A DNA stretch of 64,000 nt from Bacteroidia bacterium. GTDB lineage: Bacteria > Bacteroidota > Bacteroidia > Cytophagales > Cyclobacteriaceae. Both the position numbers and the translations under genes were made by a program. Of the stretch, positions 25,739 to 34,928 are shown in pieces (position 1 is the first letter of the stretch; every line of letters starts with the position of its first letter). The notes beneath the pieces are model-generated. The model did not search any database, had not been told where the DNA came from, and saw nothing but the letters and a program-made list of their open reading frames with translations. The DNA lies in assembly GCA_030425425.1 (NCBI GenBank), contig JAUIAO010000034.1, positions 1 through 64,000 on the forward strand. Reading direction: 5' to 3'.

Positions 25739-28161
25739 TCATCATGCAAGGTTTTTGCCGGGTTGATCAACGCTGTGGTAATGGTTTTATGGCTGATCGT
25801 GATCAGCGCAATCATCAGCGTGATGAAAAATCCAACTACAAAAAACCAAACACCTATATCAATGCGGTAAGCAAAAGTGTCCAGCCATTCCCTGAGTAGA
25901 TAAAACGCCAGAGGTGCAGTGATCACAAATGCGATGAGCAACAAGGATGATATTTCTTTAGAGAATATACCCAGTATTTGATAGATCGATGCACCAAGTA
26001 CTTTTCTGATACCAATTTCTTTTGTTTTGTTCATAGCAATGAATGCGATCAACCCATACAAGCCCAGGCAGCCGATCAAAATAGCTATGATGGCAAAAAT
26101 TCTCATCAAGCCCATAATATGCTGAACATCTTCATAGTTTCGGGCAAGCTTCTGATCGTAGAACTCATAATCGAGCACATATTTTGGAAATACTGTATTC
26201 CAGGCAGATTCAAAAACAGATTTAGCCTTTTCTACGGAAGCCAGAGAAGGTGTTTTGTATGCGATATTGTAAAATGCTTCCGGGTAATAAATTAACAGTA
26301 CGTAATCCAAATCTTCATCCAGGCTGTAGGCATGAAAGTTCTCCATTACTCCGATGATCTTTTTGTCTCCATTCCAGTCAGTAGAGAGCTTTTCACCTAT
26401 TGCCTCAGCATAGCGATCCTGAAAACCGATGAGGTCGGCGATTTTGCGATTGATAACCACGTTATTGCTATCACCCTTTTCGATAAACCTGCCCGCAAGC
26501 AAACCCAAACCAAATAGCTCGTCGAAGTTTTCATCTACAGGTTTGAAGTTACCATGATAGTCGTTTTCAGATTGGAGTGGTGCATAATTAAAATTGCTGG
26601 ATGAGTTTGAGTTGCTAGTCGGCTCACCAAGAGAAAAGCTCACATTGGAAATAGCAGGAGAAGCATTCATCAGCTTTCTAAATCGATCAATTTTTACCGG
26701 ATCACGCTCGGGTAAATATGTCGTGAGAATTGCTTCTTTGTCAAACCCAAGATCTTTATTGAGAAAGAAGTCCATTTGGGAAGAGACGATCAATGTTCCG
26801 ATGATCAGGAATTGAGAAATTGCAAACTGAAAAGTGACTAAACCCTTTCGCAGCGATAGTCCTCCAGAATGCTTTTGAGCACTGATTTTCTTTTTCAAAG
26901 CATCTACGGCATTCATGCGTGAAAGTAGTATGGCTGGATAAAAACCAGATAAGAAAGTCACCACTACGAATAAAACCAGGATAAAAAGTCCTGTTCCTGA
27001 ACTGTCGAACAAACCAATACTTAATTGGTGACCAATTATTTCGTGCAACCTATGAAACATGACCTCTGCAATGACCAGCGCCAATACCAATGAAAAGAGG
27101 GTAATCATGGCTATTTCTGACATGAATTGTATGACCAAATCCCTGCTCATGCTGCCAATGGCTTTTCTGATACCAATTTCTTTGGCTCGGTTGGTGGCTT
27201 GCGCTGTGGCCAGGTTGATGAAATTGATACAAGCAGTGACCACCAGGAATATCCCGATTATGGCTAATGCAAGCATAAAATCTTTTGAAGTAGTATTTAC
27301 ATAGGCATCATACTCTTTGTTGAAGTGCATATCTCCGAGCGGCTGTGCCAGATAATTCCGTTCTTTTGATTCTCCTTCTCCATGATACTTTTCTACGAAA
27401 TCAAGCATTTGTTCATTGAATGTTTCTATAGAAAAATCATTTTCGGCAATGAAGAAAGTGTTGGTATTAGAGCTGGTAGAATTCCAGGAAGTTCCTTCCC
27501 GGTAATATGGGTTGATTTCTCCCCCCTGGCTTTCATAGTCAAATAGATAATGGAATGGAAAGGAGGTGTTTTCAGGAGGGTCATTCATTACGCCAACTAC
27601 CACAAAATCCATCACATTGCCATAATTGATGATTTTGCCAATAGCCAGATTGGCATTTTCCGGGGCAAGCCCGAATATCTTTTTTATTTCACTCTGTGAT
27701 ACCACCACAGTTTTAGGGTTACTCAGCAATCCATTAGCATTACCAGCAATAAGATCCACGGTAAATACATCGAAAAATGAAGAATCCACGAAAGCTACTC
27801 CTTCCACTAAGAACTTGTTCATCAGACCACTCTCGGTATATGTGTTCAGTTGAGCTTCGAATTGGTTATTGATCCTGCAGACTTGTTGGATTCCCGGAAT
27901 ATCGGCTTTAAGCGCTTTGGCCACTGGGTGGGGAGTGCCCATCCCTTTTTCTATTCCGTCTGGATAAATACTATTATTGACCACCCGATAGATCTGCTCG
28001 TAATTAGCCTGATGCTGGTCGAAGCTATACTCGAACTGAATCACTTTGAAAATGACCAATGCACAACCTATTCCAAGGGCCAGGCCAAACACATTGAGTA
28101 ACGTATATATTCTGTTTCTTCTTAGGTTACGGAAAGCCGTAATTAGATAGTTTTTGAGCAT
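25735..28161 (-). CDS. MacB/FtsX-type ABC transporter permease (two-module)
   Basis: An 808-aa inner-membrane protein with two FtsX modules. Each has a large periplasmic MacB-core-like domain (about 45–270 and 470–660) and FtsX helices (about 285–420 and 680–800). It begins with the family's NYLITAFRNLRRNRIYTLLNVFGLALG; the repeated segment reads TKEIGIRKVLGAS. Such permeases in Bacteroidota work with a separate ATPase in peptide or lipid export; no ATPase gene adjoins it. It converges on the TPR kinase, which may hint at a functional link but is not proof. Confidence 0.9.
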   Translation of the reverse strand: MLKNYLITAFRNLRRNRIYTLLNVFGLALGIGCALVIFKVIQFEYSFDQHQANYEQIYRVVNNSIYPDGIEKGMGTPHPVAKALKADIPGIQQVCRINNQFEAQLNTYTESGLMNKFLVEGVAFVDSSFFDVFTVDLIAGNANGLLSNPKTVVVSQSEIKKIFGLAPENANLAIGKIINYGNVMDFVVVGVMNDPPENTSFPFHYLFDYESQGGEINPYYREGTSWNSTSSNTNTFFIAENDFSIETFNEQMLDFVEKYHGEGESKERNYLAQPLGDMHFNKEYDAYVNTTSKDFMLALAIIGIFLVVTACINFINLATAQATNRAKEIGIRKAIGSMSRDLVIQFMSEIAMITLFSLVLALVIAEVMFHRLHEIIGHQLSIGLFDSSGTGLFILVLFVVVTFLSGFYPAILLSRMNAVDALKKKISAQKHSGGLSLRKGLVTFQFAISQFLIIGTLIVSSQMDFFLNKDLGFDKEAILTTYLPERDPVKIDRFRKLMNASPAISNVSFSLGEPTSNSNSSSNFNYAPLQSENDYHGNFKPVDENFDELFGLGLLAGRFIEKGDSNNVVINRKIADLIGFQDRYAEAIGEKLSTDWNGDKKIIGVMENFHAYSLDEDLDYVLLIYYPEAFYNIAYKTPSLASVEKAKSVFESAWNTVFPKYVLDYEFYDQKLARNYEDVQHIMGLMRIFAIIAILIGCLGLYGLIAFIAMNKTKEIGIRKVLGASIYQILGIFSKEISSLLLIAFVITAPLAFYLLREWLDTFAYRIDIGVWFFVVGFFITLMIALITISHKTITTALINPAKTLHDD

Positions 28162-28494
28162 TTGTTTTCATTTGAGTCATGCATTCTCAATTTGTATGCC
28201 AAATGGGAATGTGTTATTATTTTGGACCTGGGGCACCAAAAAGGCCCAGATTACGTACAAATTATGTTCGATATCGGTCATAAGTGATCAGTTATTGTAA
28301 TTTTTCATAAGCCATTTTTCGCTGTTCATCGAATCCAGTTTGTGCTTTCATCACGGAAGAGATAAATTGAAGTTTAGGGTTCTACAGGAATCACAAAATC
28401 CTCCCCATCAGCTCTTCCCAACCCTTGCTACATAGTATTTAATGTAAATCAGGGATTCAATTGAATTCCTGCTTGATCAACCTATTCTAAACCT
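28162..28494. other. 333-bp non-coding spacer
   Basis: The spacer between divergent genes holds no credible reading frame or RNA gene. The only structured item seen is the palindrome at 28450–28471. No TAnnTTTG promoter box was found for either neighbour. Confidence 0.5.
28450..28471. promoter_or_regulatory. 22-bp near-perfect palindrome before STAS-like gene
   Basis: The two 11-base halves (CAGGGATTCAA and TTGAATTCCTG) are reverse complements except at one position. It ends 23 bp before the ATG of the downstream gene, a location suited to an operator. Confidence 0.45.
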
Positions 28495-28881
28495 ATGTTA
28501 CTAAGTTCTAAAAACGTAGATGTTCATGTCGAAAGGCGATTGGACACACCATGCATTACTTTCATTTTCAAGGGGAAATTTACTCAGGAAGCCAGTGAGT
28601 TATCTACACAAGCCTGGCAAGAACATTTTACCAACCTTCCAAATCAAAAATTCGCAATGATTTGGGATTGTCAGCAAATGACTGGCTTTGAAATGTCAGC
28701 CAGACGTGAATGGTTAAAGCACATGCACATTCTTTATAAGCAGATCGATAGAGTCATTGTAATTTCCGATTCTGTCTTGATCAGGGGTGCAGCTCGTCTT
28801 ATGTTAAAACTATTTAGTTTCAAATCAGAACTGTACGAATCTGATGTAAAAGTGTGGGAGGTTTATCCAGAATATGTCTAA
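28495..28881 (+). CDS. STAS/SpoIIAA-like domain protein
   Basis: A 128-aa cytosolic protein. Its pattern of strand FIFKGKFT, strand FAMIWDCQQMTGFE, helix SARREWLKHMHILYKQIDRVIVISD and the tail helix resembles SpoIIAA-like STAS proteins. The usual phosphorylatable serine is not obvious. A role in regulation or lipid binding is possible, but nothing nearby helps. A palindrome sits just upstream. Confidence 0.6.
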   Translation: MLLSSKNVDVHVERRLDTPCITFIFKGKFTQEASELSTQAWQEHFTNLPNQKFAMIWDCQQMTGFEMSARREWLKHMHILYKQIDRVIVISDSVLIRGAARLMLKLFSFKSELYESDVKVWEVYPEYV

Positions 28882-28901
28882 ACTCTGACAGATTCACAAA
28901 A

Positions 28902-29789
28902 TCAAATCGGCACATCTACATGCTTCTCGGCATGATATGAGGATCTTACCAACGGACCAGATTCCACGTATTTCAGACCTCTTTTCAGGCCTTCTTCCCG
29001 GTAAGCATCAAACTGATCCGGGTGGATAAACTCAGCTACTTCAATGTGCATTTTAGTCGGTTGTAGATACTGACCAAGAGTCAATATATCTAATCCATTT
29101 TCTGCCAGATCATCCATGGCCTTATGCACTTCGTCCTGGGTTTCTCCCAATCCGAGCATGATTCCTGATTTAGTCCGCATTCCGGCTTCTTTGGTGAGCC
29201 TCGTTTGCTCCAGACTTCTGGCATATTTGGCTTGGGGACGAACTCTGCGGTACAGTCGCTCCACAGTTTCCATATTGTGAGAAACGACTTCTTGTCCACC
29301 TTCTATCATTCTGTAAAGTGCATCCCATTTTGCTTTTACATCCGGGATCAGCGTTTCGATGGTTGTTTCCGGGCTGAGCTCTTTTACTTTAACTACAGTC
29401 TGATACCAAATTTCGGCTCCCTTGTCTTTGAGTTCATCACGATTCACAGAAGTAAGCACAGCATGTTTCACTCCCATAGTTTTGATCGCTTCAGCTACTC
29501 TTTGCGGTTCTGCCTCGTCATATTCAGGTGGTCGACCGGTAGCCACAGCGCAGAAAGTACAGCTTCGTGTACAAACATTTCCAAGAATCATGAAAGTGGC
29601 AGTACCAGCTCCCCAGCATTCACCCATGTTCGGACAATTACCACTCTCACAGATCGTATGTAGTTTATGCTGGTCTACGATCTTCCGCACATTGGCATAT
29701 TCCTTTCCCACTGGCAATTTCACTCGTAACCAGTTGGGTTTTTTTACTTTTTGTGCTTTATCCTGTGATATAGTAGGTAATTCTATCAT
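28902..29789 (-). CDS. lipA: Lipoyl synthase LipA
   Basis: A radical-SAM enzyme (295 aa) that inserts two sulfurs into protein-bound octanoate. The auxiliary cluster motif [12 protein letters not shown] and the radical-SAM motif CTRSCTFC are both complete. The C-terminal serine ligand of the auxiliary cluster fits in [10 protein letters not shown]. It serves the lipoyl subunits of 2-oxoacid dehydrogenases and the glycine cleavage H protein; the fused E1 and gcvP lie in the same window. A promoter is seen 20–50 bp upstream. Confidence 0.98.
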   Translation of the reverse strand: MIELPTISQDKAQKVKKPNWLRVKLPVGKEYANVRKIVDQHKLHTICESGNCPNMGECWGAGTATFMILGNVCTRSCTFCAVATGRPPEYDEAEPQRVAEAIKTMGVKHAVLTSVNRDELKDKGAEIWYQTVVKVKELSPETTIETLIPDVKAKWDALYRMIEGGQEVVSHNMETVERLYRRVRPQAKYARSLEQTRLTKEAGMRTKSGIMLGLGETQDEVHKAMDDLAENGLDILTLGQYLQPTKMHIEVAEFIHPDQFDAYREEGLKRGLKYVESGPLVRSSYHAEKHVDVPI

Positions 29790-29808
29790 GAGTCGTTTTT
29801 TGAAGTTG

Positions 29809-29839
29809 CAAAGAAAGCCTGAGCGCCTGAAAGTTCCAA
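29809..29839 (-). promoter_or_regulatory. Promoter of lipA
   Basis: On the minus strand TTGG (29836–29839, inside TTTTGG) is separated by 19 nt from TTTCTTTG (29809–29816), one mismatch from TAnnTTTG. The geometry equals that at rpmG and glyA. The -7 box ends 19 bp before the ATG. Confidence 0.55.
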
Positions 29840-29850
29840 AACAAGGAATG

Positions 29851-30552
29851 TTACCTTCTTGTTCCCCAATACATATTCATATACAGTGCTGTGAAGAGTG
29901 CGTTGTTTTCTTGTGTGGGAACCAGAATGATTTTTTTTGGAAATACTTCGGCCGATACACCAAGCTCTATACCGACTACACTGTTTTTGAATGAGCCAAA
30001 TTCGAAAGACAACCCTGCTTTCACATTCATACCTGCAGTCAGACTAGACTCACTTAATCCTTCAAACAACCGTCCCGATCCCTGAATGGATGAAAAGTTT
30101 GTATGACGAGAAGGGTCGAATGGTTCAGAATTCCCATTAAACAACACATAATATGGCGCTATTATTCCAATTGAAGGCCCACAGGCAATCACCCCACTGA
30201 TTTGTACACCTTGCTGCGGAGCCTTCTTGTACAGAAGATACTCACGGCCATATTGCCCTCTGAATGAATATAAATAATTCTGTTTGCCCCAGATAAATGC
30301 TGATCCGGAAACAGGAGATAAATAACGCTGCTCCAAAGGATGCTTTACATTCACGAGCTCCAGCCCTATTACCGTATATTTATCGATTGCTCTCTCTTTG
30401 GCAATTTTGAAAATAAAACCTCCCAACAAGCCACCATTCGTGTTTTTGTTGACGCCCCAGGTGATTTCTGTATGATAATCATCAAGTTCGGATTGAGCAT
30501 AAGAGCTCAACACGCTCAGCGAGAACAGAAAATAAATCAAGGTTTTATTCAT
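29851..30552 (-). CDS. Exported protein, probable outer-membrane beta-barrel
   Basis: A 233-aa protein with signal peptide [20 protein letters not shown]. The mature part alternates polar and hydrophobic residues and ends MNMYWGTRR, with aromatic residues near strand ends, as in 8-stranded Bacteroidota barrels. An alternative ATG lies two codons upstream. It follows the repeat-protein/ytxJ pair on the same strand, 49 bp after the ytxJ stop, and may belong to that transcript. Function unknown. Confidence 0.65.
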   Translation of the reverse strand: MNKTLIYFLFSLSVLSSYAQSELDDYHTEITWGVNKNTNGGLLGGFIFKIAKERAIDKYTVIGLELVNVKHPLEQRYLSPVSGSAFIWGKQNYLYSFRGQYGREYLLYKKAPQQGVQISGVIACGPSIGIIAPYYVLFNGNSEPFDPSRHTNFSSIQGSGRLFEGLSESSLTAGMNVKAGLSFEFGSFKNSVVGIELGVSAEVFPKKIILVPTQENNALFTALYMNMYWGTRR

Positions 30553-30601
30553 CACCATGTCAACAACTTGTTGGTTTTATACCCTTAGCTAACTCAGCTT
30601 C

Positions 30602-30946
30602 TTATATGTGCTCTATAAGTTCGTCAAAAGAAATCCCAAAATGTGAATTATCATAGATGCATTTTCCATCTTTTATCAAAAGTACTTGAGGTGATTGATG
30701 TTCCACGCCATATTTCTCGGAGAGCGCATTAGATACCTCTCTGTTTGAGATCAAATCCAGGTAGACAGGTTTGAGGTTGCCAGCAGATTTTTGATCCCAT
30801 TTGCGTTCCAACCTACTCAGTGAAGCAGAGCTGATAGAACACCTCGTACTATGCTTGAAAAAGAAAATAGGTTGGGATTGTGATTGAGAGTCTAATTCGT
30901 CGAGCTGCTCGACGCTAGTAAGTTCTGTCCAGTTGATTTCAGTCAT
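30602..30946 (-). CDS. ytxJ: Bacillithiol-system redox protein YtxJ
   Basis: A 114-aa thioredoxin-fold protein starting MTEINWTELTSVEQLDEL. The redox site is monothiol: FFKHSTRCSISSASL, as in YtxJ, which is proposed to reduce bacillithiolated proteins. The cis-Pro segment is HQSPQVLLIKDG. The frame is open for 20 more residues upstream within the preceding gene, but those do not fit the fold. The start overlaps the stop of the repeat-protein gene by 8 bp. BshC elsewhere in the window supports the presence of bacillithiol. Confidence 0.85.
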   Translation of the reverse strand: MTEINWTELTSVEQLDELDSQSQSQPIFFFKHSTRCSISSASLSRLERKWDQKSAGNLKPVYLDLISNREVSNALSEKYGVEHQSPQVLLIKDGKCIYDNSHFGISFDELIEHI

Positions 30947-32561
30947 TCCAGATTTCCGCTTCTTTACGATCAAATTTTGGTTTTGAAATTTTATCAGTAA
31001 CAGCATCTGGCTGCTGTTTGTTCCGGTTCAGCCTTGTCCACAGCACATTCCATGTGCGCATACCGTCTCTGATCAGCTCACTATCGAAATTGGCCTTTTT
31101 GTAAACTGCACTTGGATGCATACTGTTTTTCTTCACCCAGTTCTTTTTAAAATTACCAGAAAACTCAGCTTCATCTAGTGACTCCAAAGGCCAATATAGA
31201 GGTAACCTGATCGGCCCTTCAAAGCTCATCAGGGCATCAGAGGACTGATAAGTATCTGATTTGCTTTTCCACTTTAGCGGCACTTTTATAGTCCCAAGGT
31301 TACTGCTGAGTGCATAGGCATTTTGAGAGCTGTTCATCTTCTGCTTCCACTGTGGTAGTTGCTTTATTTTACCAATATTTCCACTGATTGCATAAGCTTT
31401 TTCTGACTCATTCAGTTTTTGTTTCCAGGCCGCAGGTTGCTTGATGTTGCCAAAATTACCACTCAAAGCATAAGCATGATTTGAGGCTCCTTGTTTTTGT
31501 TTCCACAAAGCTGGTTGTTTGATAGTCCCAAGATTTCCACCCAGTTGGTATGAAAGGTTGGATGCAGCTTGTTTTTTCTTCCATGCAGGGTCTTGCTTGA
31601 TAGATCCAGTATATCCTCCCATATTGTATGAGCTATTTGAGGCATTCAGTTCTTGAAGCCATCGGCTGGGCACAAGGGTTGATCCTTTGTATTCGTACAT
31701 ATACAAGTATTCTGGAGGCGTACGCTTCAGTTTTTCATCTACATAAAATTTGTTTTTGCCTGTAGAGTAGCGAGGCTTTATCCAGTTATAATTCATGGTG
31801 ACATATGGCGAGCCTGCGGAATACCTTGGAGAAACAATTGTCACTTTATTACCGAATGGAGAACCCACGGAATATCGTGGCATTACGTTACTCAGTTTAT
31901 TGCCGAAAGGTGAAGGTTTAGAATATTTTGGAGTCACATTATACATTTTATTCCCAAAAGGAGAACCTACGGAATACTTTGGAGACACTGTGCTGAGTTT
32001 GTTTCCAAAAGGTGATGGGGGCGAATATTTCGGGGAAACCGCATACGCTTTATTTCCAAAAGGTGAAGGTCTGGAATACTTTGGTGTCACAGTTGATATT
32101 TTATTACCAAATGGCGATGGAGCAGAGTATTTTGGGCTGACACTGTAGGTCCTGTTTCCGAATGGGGAGCCTGTTGAGTATTTCGGTGTGACACGGCTCA
32201 CGCTCATTCCAAAAGGTGTTCCGGCCGAGTACCTTGGTGCTACATTCTGAAAACGGGCAAACATACTCGTGCGACTGCTGCTAATAGATCTTGGGGGAGT
32301 ATTGGCTTTTCGTTTGTTGAATGAGGCAAACGGCGAACCAGCGGAATATCGAGGAACAGGAGCGTATTGAGTTTTCGGTTTGCTTTGTGAAACAGATTCC
32401 CCTTTTTTAGTGAAAAGATTGATCAACCACCCTCCCTTTTCTTTTTTCTTTTCGGTTTTCAGCCTGGCATCAGAATCGGTAATCAACTGGGCATAAGTTT
32501 CTCCTCCTGCCGCAAGCAGCAAAATGGTAAACAAAGAAATTATGAAGATAGATCGTTTCAA
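30939..32561 (-). CDS. Exported protein made of two tandem-repeat blocks
   Basis: A 540-aa protein with signal peptide MKRSIFIISLFTILLLAAGG ending near TYAQ. Block 1 (about 107–259) is nine exact 17-residue units of consensus VSPKYSxxSPFGNKxxx, plus degenerate units at either end. Block 2 (about 301–456) is six 26-residue units with a leading tryptophan, consensus WKQKxxxSxxAYALSGNxGx then IKQPxx. A basic tail rich in Trp and Lys follows. The regular Pro/Tyr/Ser and Gly/Asn/Trp spacing suggests an extended or beta-solenoid envelope protein. I do not recognise a family. It is translationally coupled to ytxJ by an 8-bp overlap and has its own promoter. Confidence 0.82.
   Translation of the reverse strand: MKRSIFIISLFTILLLAAGGETYAQLITDSDARLKTEKKKEKGGWLINLFTKKGESVSQSKPKTQYAPVPRYSAGSPFASFNKRKANTPPRSISSSRTSMFARFQNVAPRYSAGTPFGMSVSRVTPKYSTGSPFGNRTYSVSPKYSAPSPFGNKISTVTPKYSRPSPFGNKAYAVSPKYSPPSPFGNKLSTVSPKYSVGSPFGNKMYNVTPKYSKPSPFGNKLSNVMPRYSVGSPFGNKVTIVSPRYSAGSPYVTMNYNWIKPRYSTGKNKFYVDEKLKRTPPEYLYMYEYKGSTLVPSRWLQELNASNSSYNMGGYTGSIKQDPAWKKKQAASNLSYQLGGNLGTIKQPALWKQKQGASNHAYALSGNFGNIKQPAAWKQKLNESEKAYAISGNIGKIKQLPQWKQKMNSSQNAYALSSNLGTIKVPLKWKSKSDTYQSSDALMSFEGPIRLPLYWPLESLDEAEFSGNFKKNWVKKNSMHPSAVYKKANFDSELIRDGMRTWNVLWTRLNRNKQQPDAVTDKISKPKFDRKEAEIWND
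31194..31661 (-). repeat. Six 78-bp coding repeats (26-residue units)
   Basis: These code for block 2 of the exported repeat protein. Units start at each Trp (residues 301, 327, 353, 379, 405, 431), exactly 26 apart. The middle units are most alike; the first and last are worn. Confidence 0.8.
31785..32243 (-). repeat. Nine 51-bp coding repeats (17-residue units)
   Basis: These code for block 1 of the exported repeat protein. Every unit has P[KR]YS followed by SPFGNK or a close variant with constant 17-residue spacing. The antisense frame across them is also open, which is a by-product of the repeats. Confidence 0.82.
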
Positions 32562-32580
32562 GCTGATTATCAGATTATGT

Positions 32581-32611
32581 CAAAGATTTGTATTTTCCTT
32601 GGCAATCCCAA
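32581..32611 (-). promoter_or_regulatory. Promoter of the repeat-protein gene
   Basis: On the minus strand TTGG (32608–32611) and AATCTTTG (32581–32588) are separated by 19 nt. The -7 box differs from TAnnTTTG at one base. It ends 19 bp before the ATG. Confidence 0.5.
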
Positions 32612-32700
32612 TCATAAACGTTCAATATGGCCGAATTAGGTGTGAAAACTCCAATATTTTGAGATAATCCTGTAAAAACCAGTTATTTCGTCACCCTTGG

Positions 32701-34674
32701 CTAGTATTCAATTAATTGCTGAATCCGTTCTTTTAGTCTGGAGCTGGGCAAGAAATTTTCTTCCAATGCTTTGGCAAAAGGTACAGGAGTATCCAGACTG
32801 GCTTCCCGCATTATGGGTGCATCCAATGACCGAAAGCAATGCTCAGAAATCCATGCAGAAAGTTCTCCGCCTATGCCACCAGTCAGGCAATCTTCATGCA
32901 GAATCAGTACTCGGTTGGTTTTTTCTACGGTTTTTTTCACTGCTTCCTTATCCCATGGCAAAAGTGTTCTCAAGTCAAGGAGATCAACGGAAACTCCTAA
33001 CTCTTCTACAGCAGCTACTGCCCAGTGAACCCCCATTCCATAGGTGATAATGGAGCATTCACTTCCTTCTTTTACAAGGTGTGCCTTCCCAACTTCTACA
33101 GTGTACCAGTCATCAGGGACTTCATCGGTCAAAGACCGGTACAAGTATTTATGTTCGAAAAAAAGATAAGGGTTTGGATCTTCTATGGCAGCACAAAGCA
33201 AACCTTTCGCATCAGCAGGATTCGATGGGTAAACCACCTTTAGACCTGGTGTATGCACAAACCAGGCCTCATTGCTTTGTGAGTGAAATGGTCCTGCACC
33301 AACGCCGGCACCTGTTGGCATTCTCACCACTACGTCTGCATTTTGTCCCCATCGATAATGACTTTTTGCGAGATTGTTTACAATTTGATTGAAACCACAA
33401 GTCACAAAATCGGCAAACTGCATTTCCACGACACTCTTCATCCCTTGTATTGACAATCCAAGTCCTGCACCTACAATGGCCGATTCGCAAATTGGTGTAT
33501 TCCTTACCCGCTCTTTACCAAACTCCTTCACAAATCCCTCGGTGATTTTAAAAACACCACCGTAATCGGCTACATCCTGCCCCATGATTACCAACTCAGG
33601 GTATTTTTTCATGCTCTCTTTCAGTCCATCAGAGATAGCATCTACAAATCTTTTGGAGGATGCAGACCTAGATGATTCGCTTACCTTTTGTTCAAATGGT
33701 TTGAAAAGATCAGCAACTTCTGCTTGTGTATTCGCTTCTATTGGAGGTTGAGCAAATGCAGCTTTTACAGAATCATTGATTGCTTTTTTTATTTGATCTT
33801 TGATCTGACTGAGTTCATTCTCTGAAGCCGCCTGATGGTCAATCAGAAATTTTTCATAATTCTCTATAGGGTCTTTGCCTGCCCAAAACTCCATGAGTTC
33901 TTTTGGTACGTACTTGGTGCCCGAAGCTTCTTCATGACCTCTCATTCTGAAGGTCTTTGCTTCGAAAATGATTGGTCGTGGATTATTGCGAACACTTTCT
34001 ACTATCGGCTCCAATTCATTAAGTACTTCCAAAATATTATTACCCTCCACACTGTAGGCTTCCATACCATAAGCTAGGCCTTTCACAGTAAAACTGTCAA
34101 AATTGAACTGCTCTTTACTCGGAGTGGAGAGTCCATATCCATTATTCTCAATGATGAAAATGACAGGTAGGTTCCAAACAGAAGCTACATTGAGTGCCTC
34201 ATGAAAATCTCCCTCACTGGCTCCCCCGTCTCCTGTAAATACGATGGTTGCTTTAGGCTCCTTGCGCAGTAACCTTGCCAGCGCTATACCATCTGCAACC
34301 GCCAGTTGTGGTCCGAGGTGGGAAATCATCCCAACGATGTTGTGAGCTTTGCTCCCAAAGTGGAAAGAACGGTCTCTTCCTTTGGTAAACCCTCCGGCTT
34401 TGCCTTGAAACTGCTCCAAAAGTTGCTCTAATTTCACTCCTCGAGTGGTGAAAACTCCAAGGTTTCTGTGCATCGGCAGTATGTATTCATCTTCCTGCAA
34501 GGCAATGGCTGCTCCTACAGAAATAGCTTCCTGTCCTATACCGGAAAACCATTTAGAAATCTTTCCTTGCCGGAGCAAAATGAGCATTTTTTCCTCGATC
34601 AGCCGAGGAGTTACGAGCTGATGATAGATCTCAATCAGTTGTTTATCGGATCTCTTTTTGGGGTCGAATTTCAT
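32701..34674 (-). CDS. Fused E1 alpha-beta 2-oxoacid dehydrogenase
   Basis: A 657-aa thiamine-diphosphate enzyme decarboxylating a 2-oxoacid and passing the acyl group to a lipoyl E2. The alpha part (about 1–300) has the ThDP motif GDGGASEGDFHEALNVASVWNLPVIFIIENN. The beta part (about 340–657) has the E1-beta pattern MGQDVADYGGVFKITEGF and the C-terminal VLILHEDCLTGGIGGEL. Fusion of the two chains is common in Bacteroidota. Branched-chain 2-oxoacids or pyruvate are the likely substrates; the sequence read by eye does not separate them. E2 and E3 are not in the window. Confidence 0.9.
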   Translation of the reverse strand: MKFDPKKRSDKQLIEIYHQLVTPRLIEEKMLILLRQGKISKWFSGIGQEAISVGAAIALQEDEYILPMHRNLGVFTTRGVKLEQLLEQFQGKAGGFTKGRDRSFHFGSKAHNIVGMISHLGPQLAVADGIALARLLRKEPKATIVFTGDGGASEGDFHEALNVASVWNLPVIFIIENNGYGLSTPSKEQFNFDSFTVKGLAYGMEAYSVEGNNILEVLNELEPIVESVRNNPRPIIFEAKTFRMRGHEEASGTKYVPKELMEFWAGKDPIENYEKFLIDHQAASENELSQIKDQIKKAINDSVKAAFAQPPIEANTQAEVADLFKPFEQKVSESSRSASSKRFVDAISDGLKESMKKYPELVIMGQDVADYGGVFKITEGFVKEFGKERVRNTPICESAIVGAGLGLSIQGMKSVVEMQFADFVTCGFNQIVNNLAKSHYRWGQNADVVVRMPTGAGVGAGPFHSQSNEAWFVHTPGLKVVYPSNPADAKGLLCAAIEDPNPYLFFEHKYLYRSLTDEVPDDWYTVEVGKAHLVKEGSECSIITYGMGVHWAVAAVEELGVSVDLLDLRTLLPWDKEAVKKTVEKTNRVLILHEDCLTGGIGGELSAWISEHCFRSLDAPIMREASLDTPVPFAKALEENFLPSSRLKERIQQLIEY

Positions 34675-34928
34675 GTTTTAACAATGTTGAAACAAGCGAT
34701 ATACCTCCTCATATTGATCGTACTTGTTAAGTATTGCTCAATTATCAGGTTTTAGCTGTGCGTACTGGCAATCTGCTTATTCATGGGGTGTTGAAAAATT
34801 TCGTCAAAGGTAAAATTTCTCCTGAGATTCTTGATATGTCATTATCGACATCATTTTTAAAAACAAACAGGTATAAACTTTTTGGGGAAACACCTGTTCC
34901 ATCTATTTTGGTAATTTTGCCGCCTTCT

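Noticed and set aside
31795-32148. Plus-strand frame opposite the repeat protein
   Set aside because: It is open only because the sense repeats have regular codons; it has no start context, signal peptide or neighbours on that strand.
31194-32243. CRISPR-like or satellite DNA repeats
   Set aside because: The 51-bp and 78-bp periods are in frame, vary between units and code for protein blocks; there are no spacers and no cas genes.
34734-34928. N-terminal extension of the M16 peptidase
   Set aside because: The 65 extra residues have no family features and contain a TAATTTTG box; the fold begins at MVNYTEHTLPNG.
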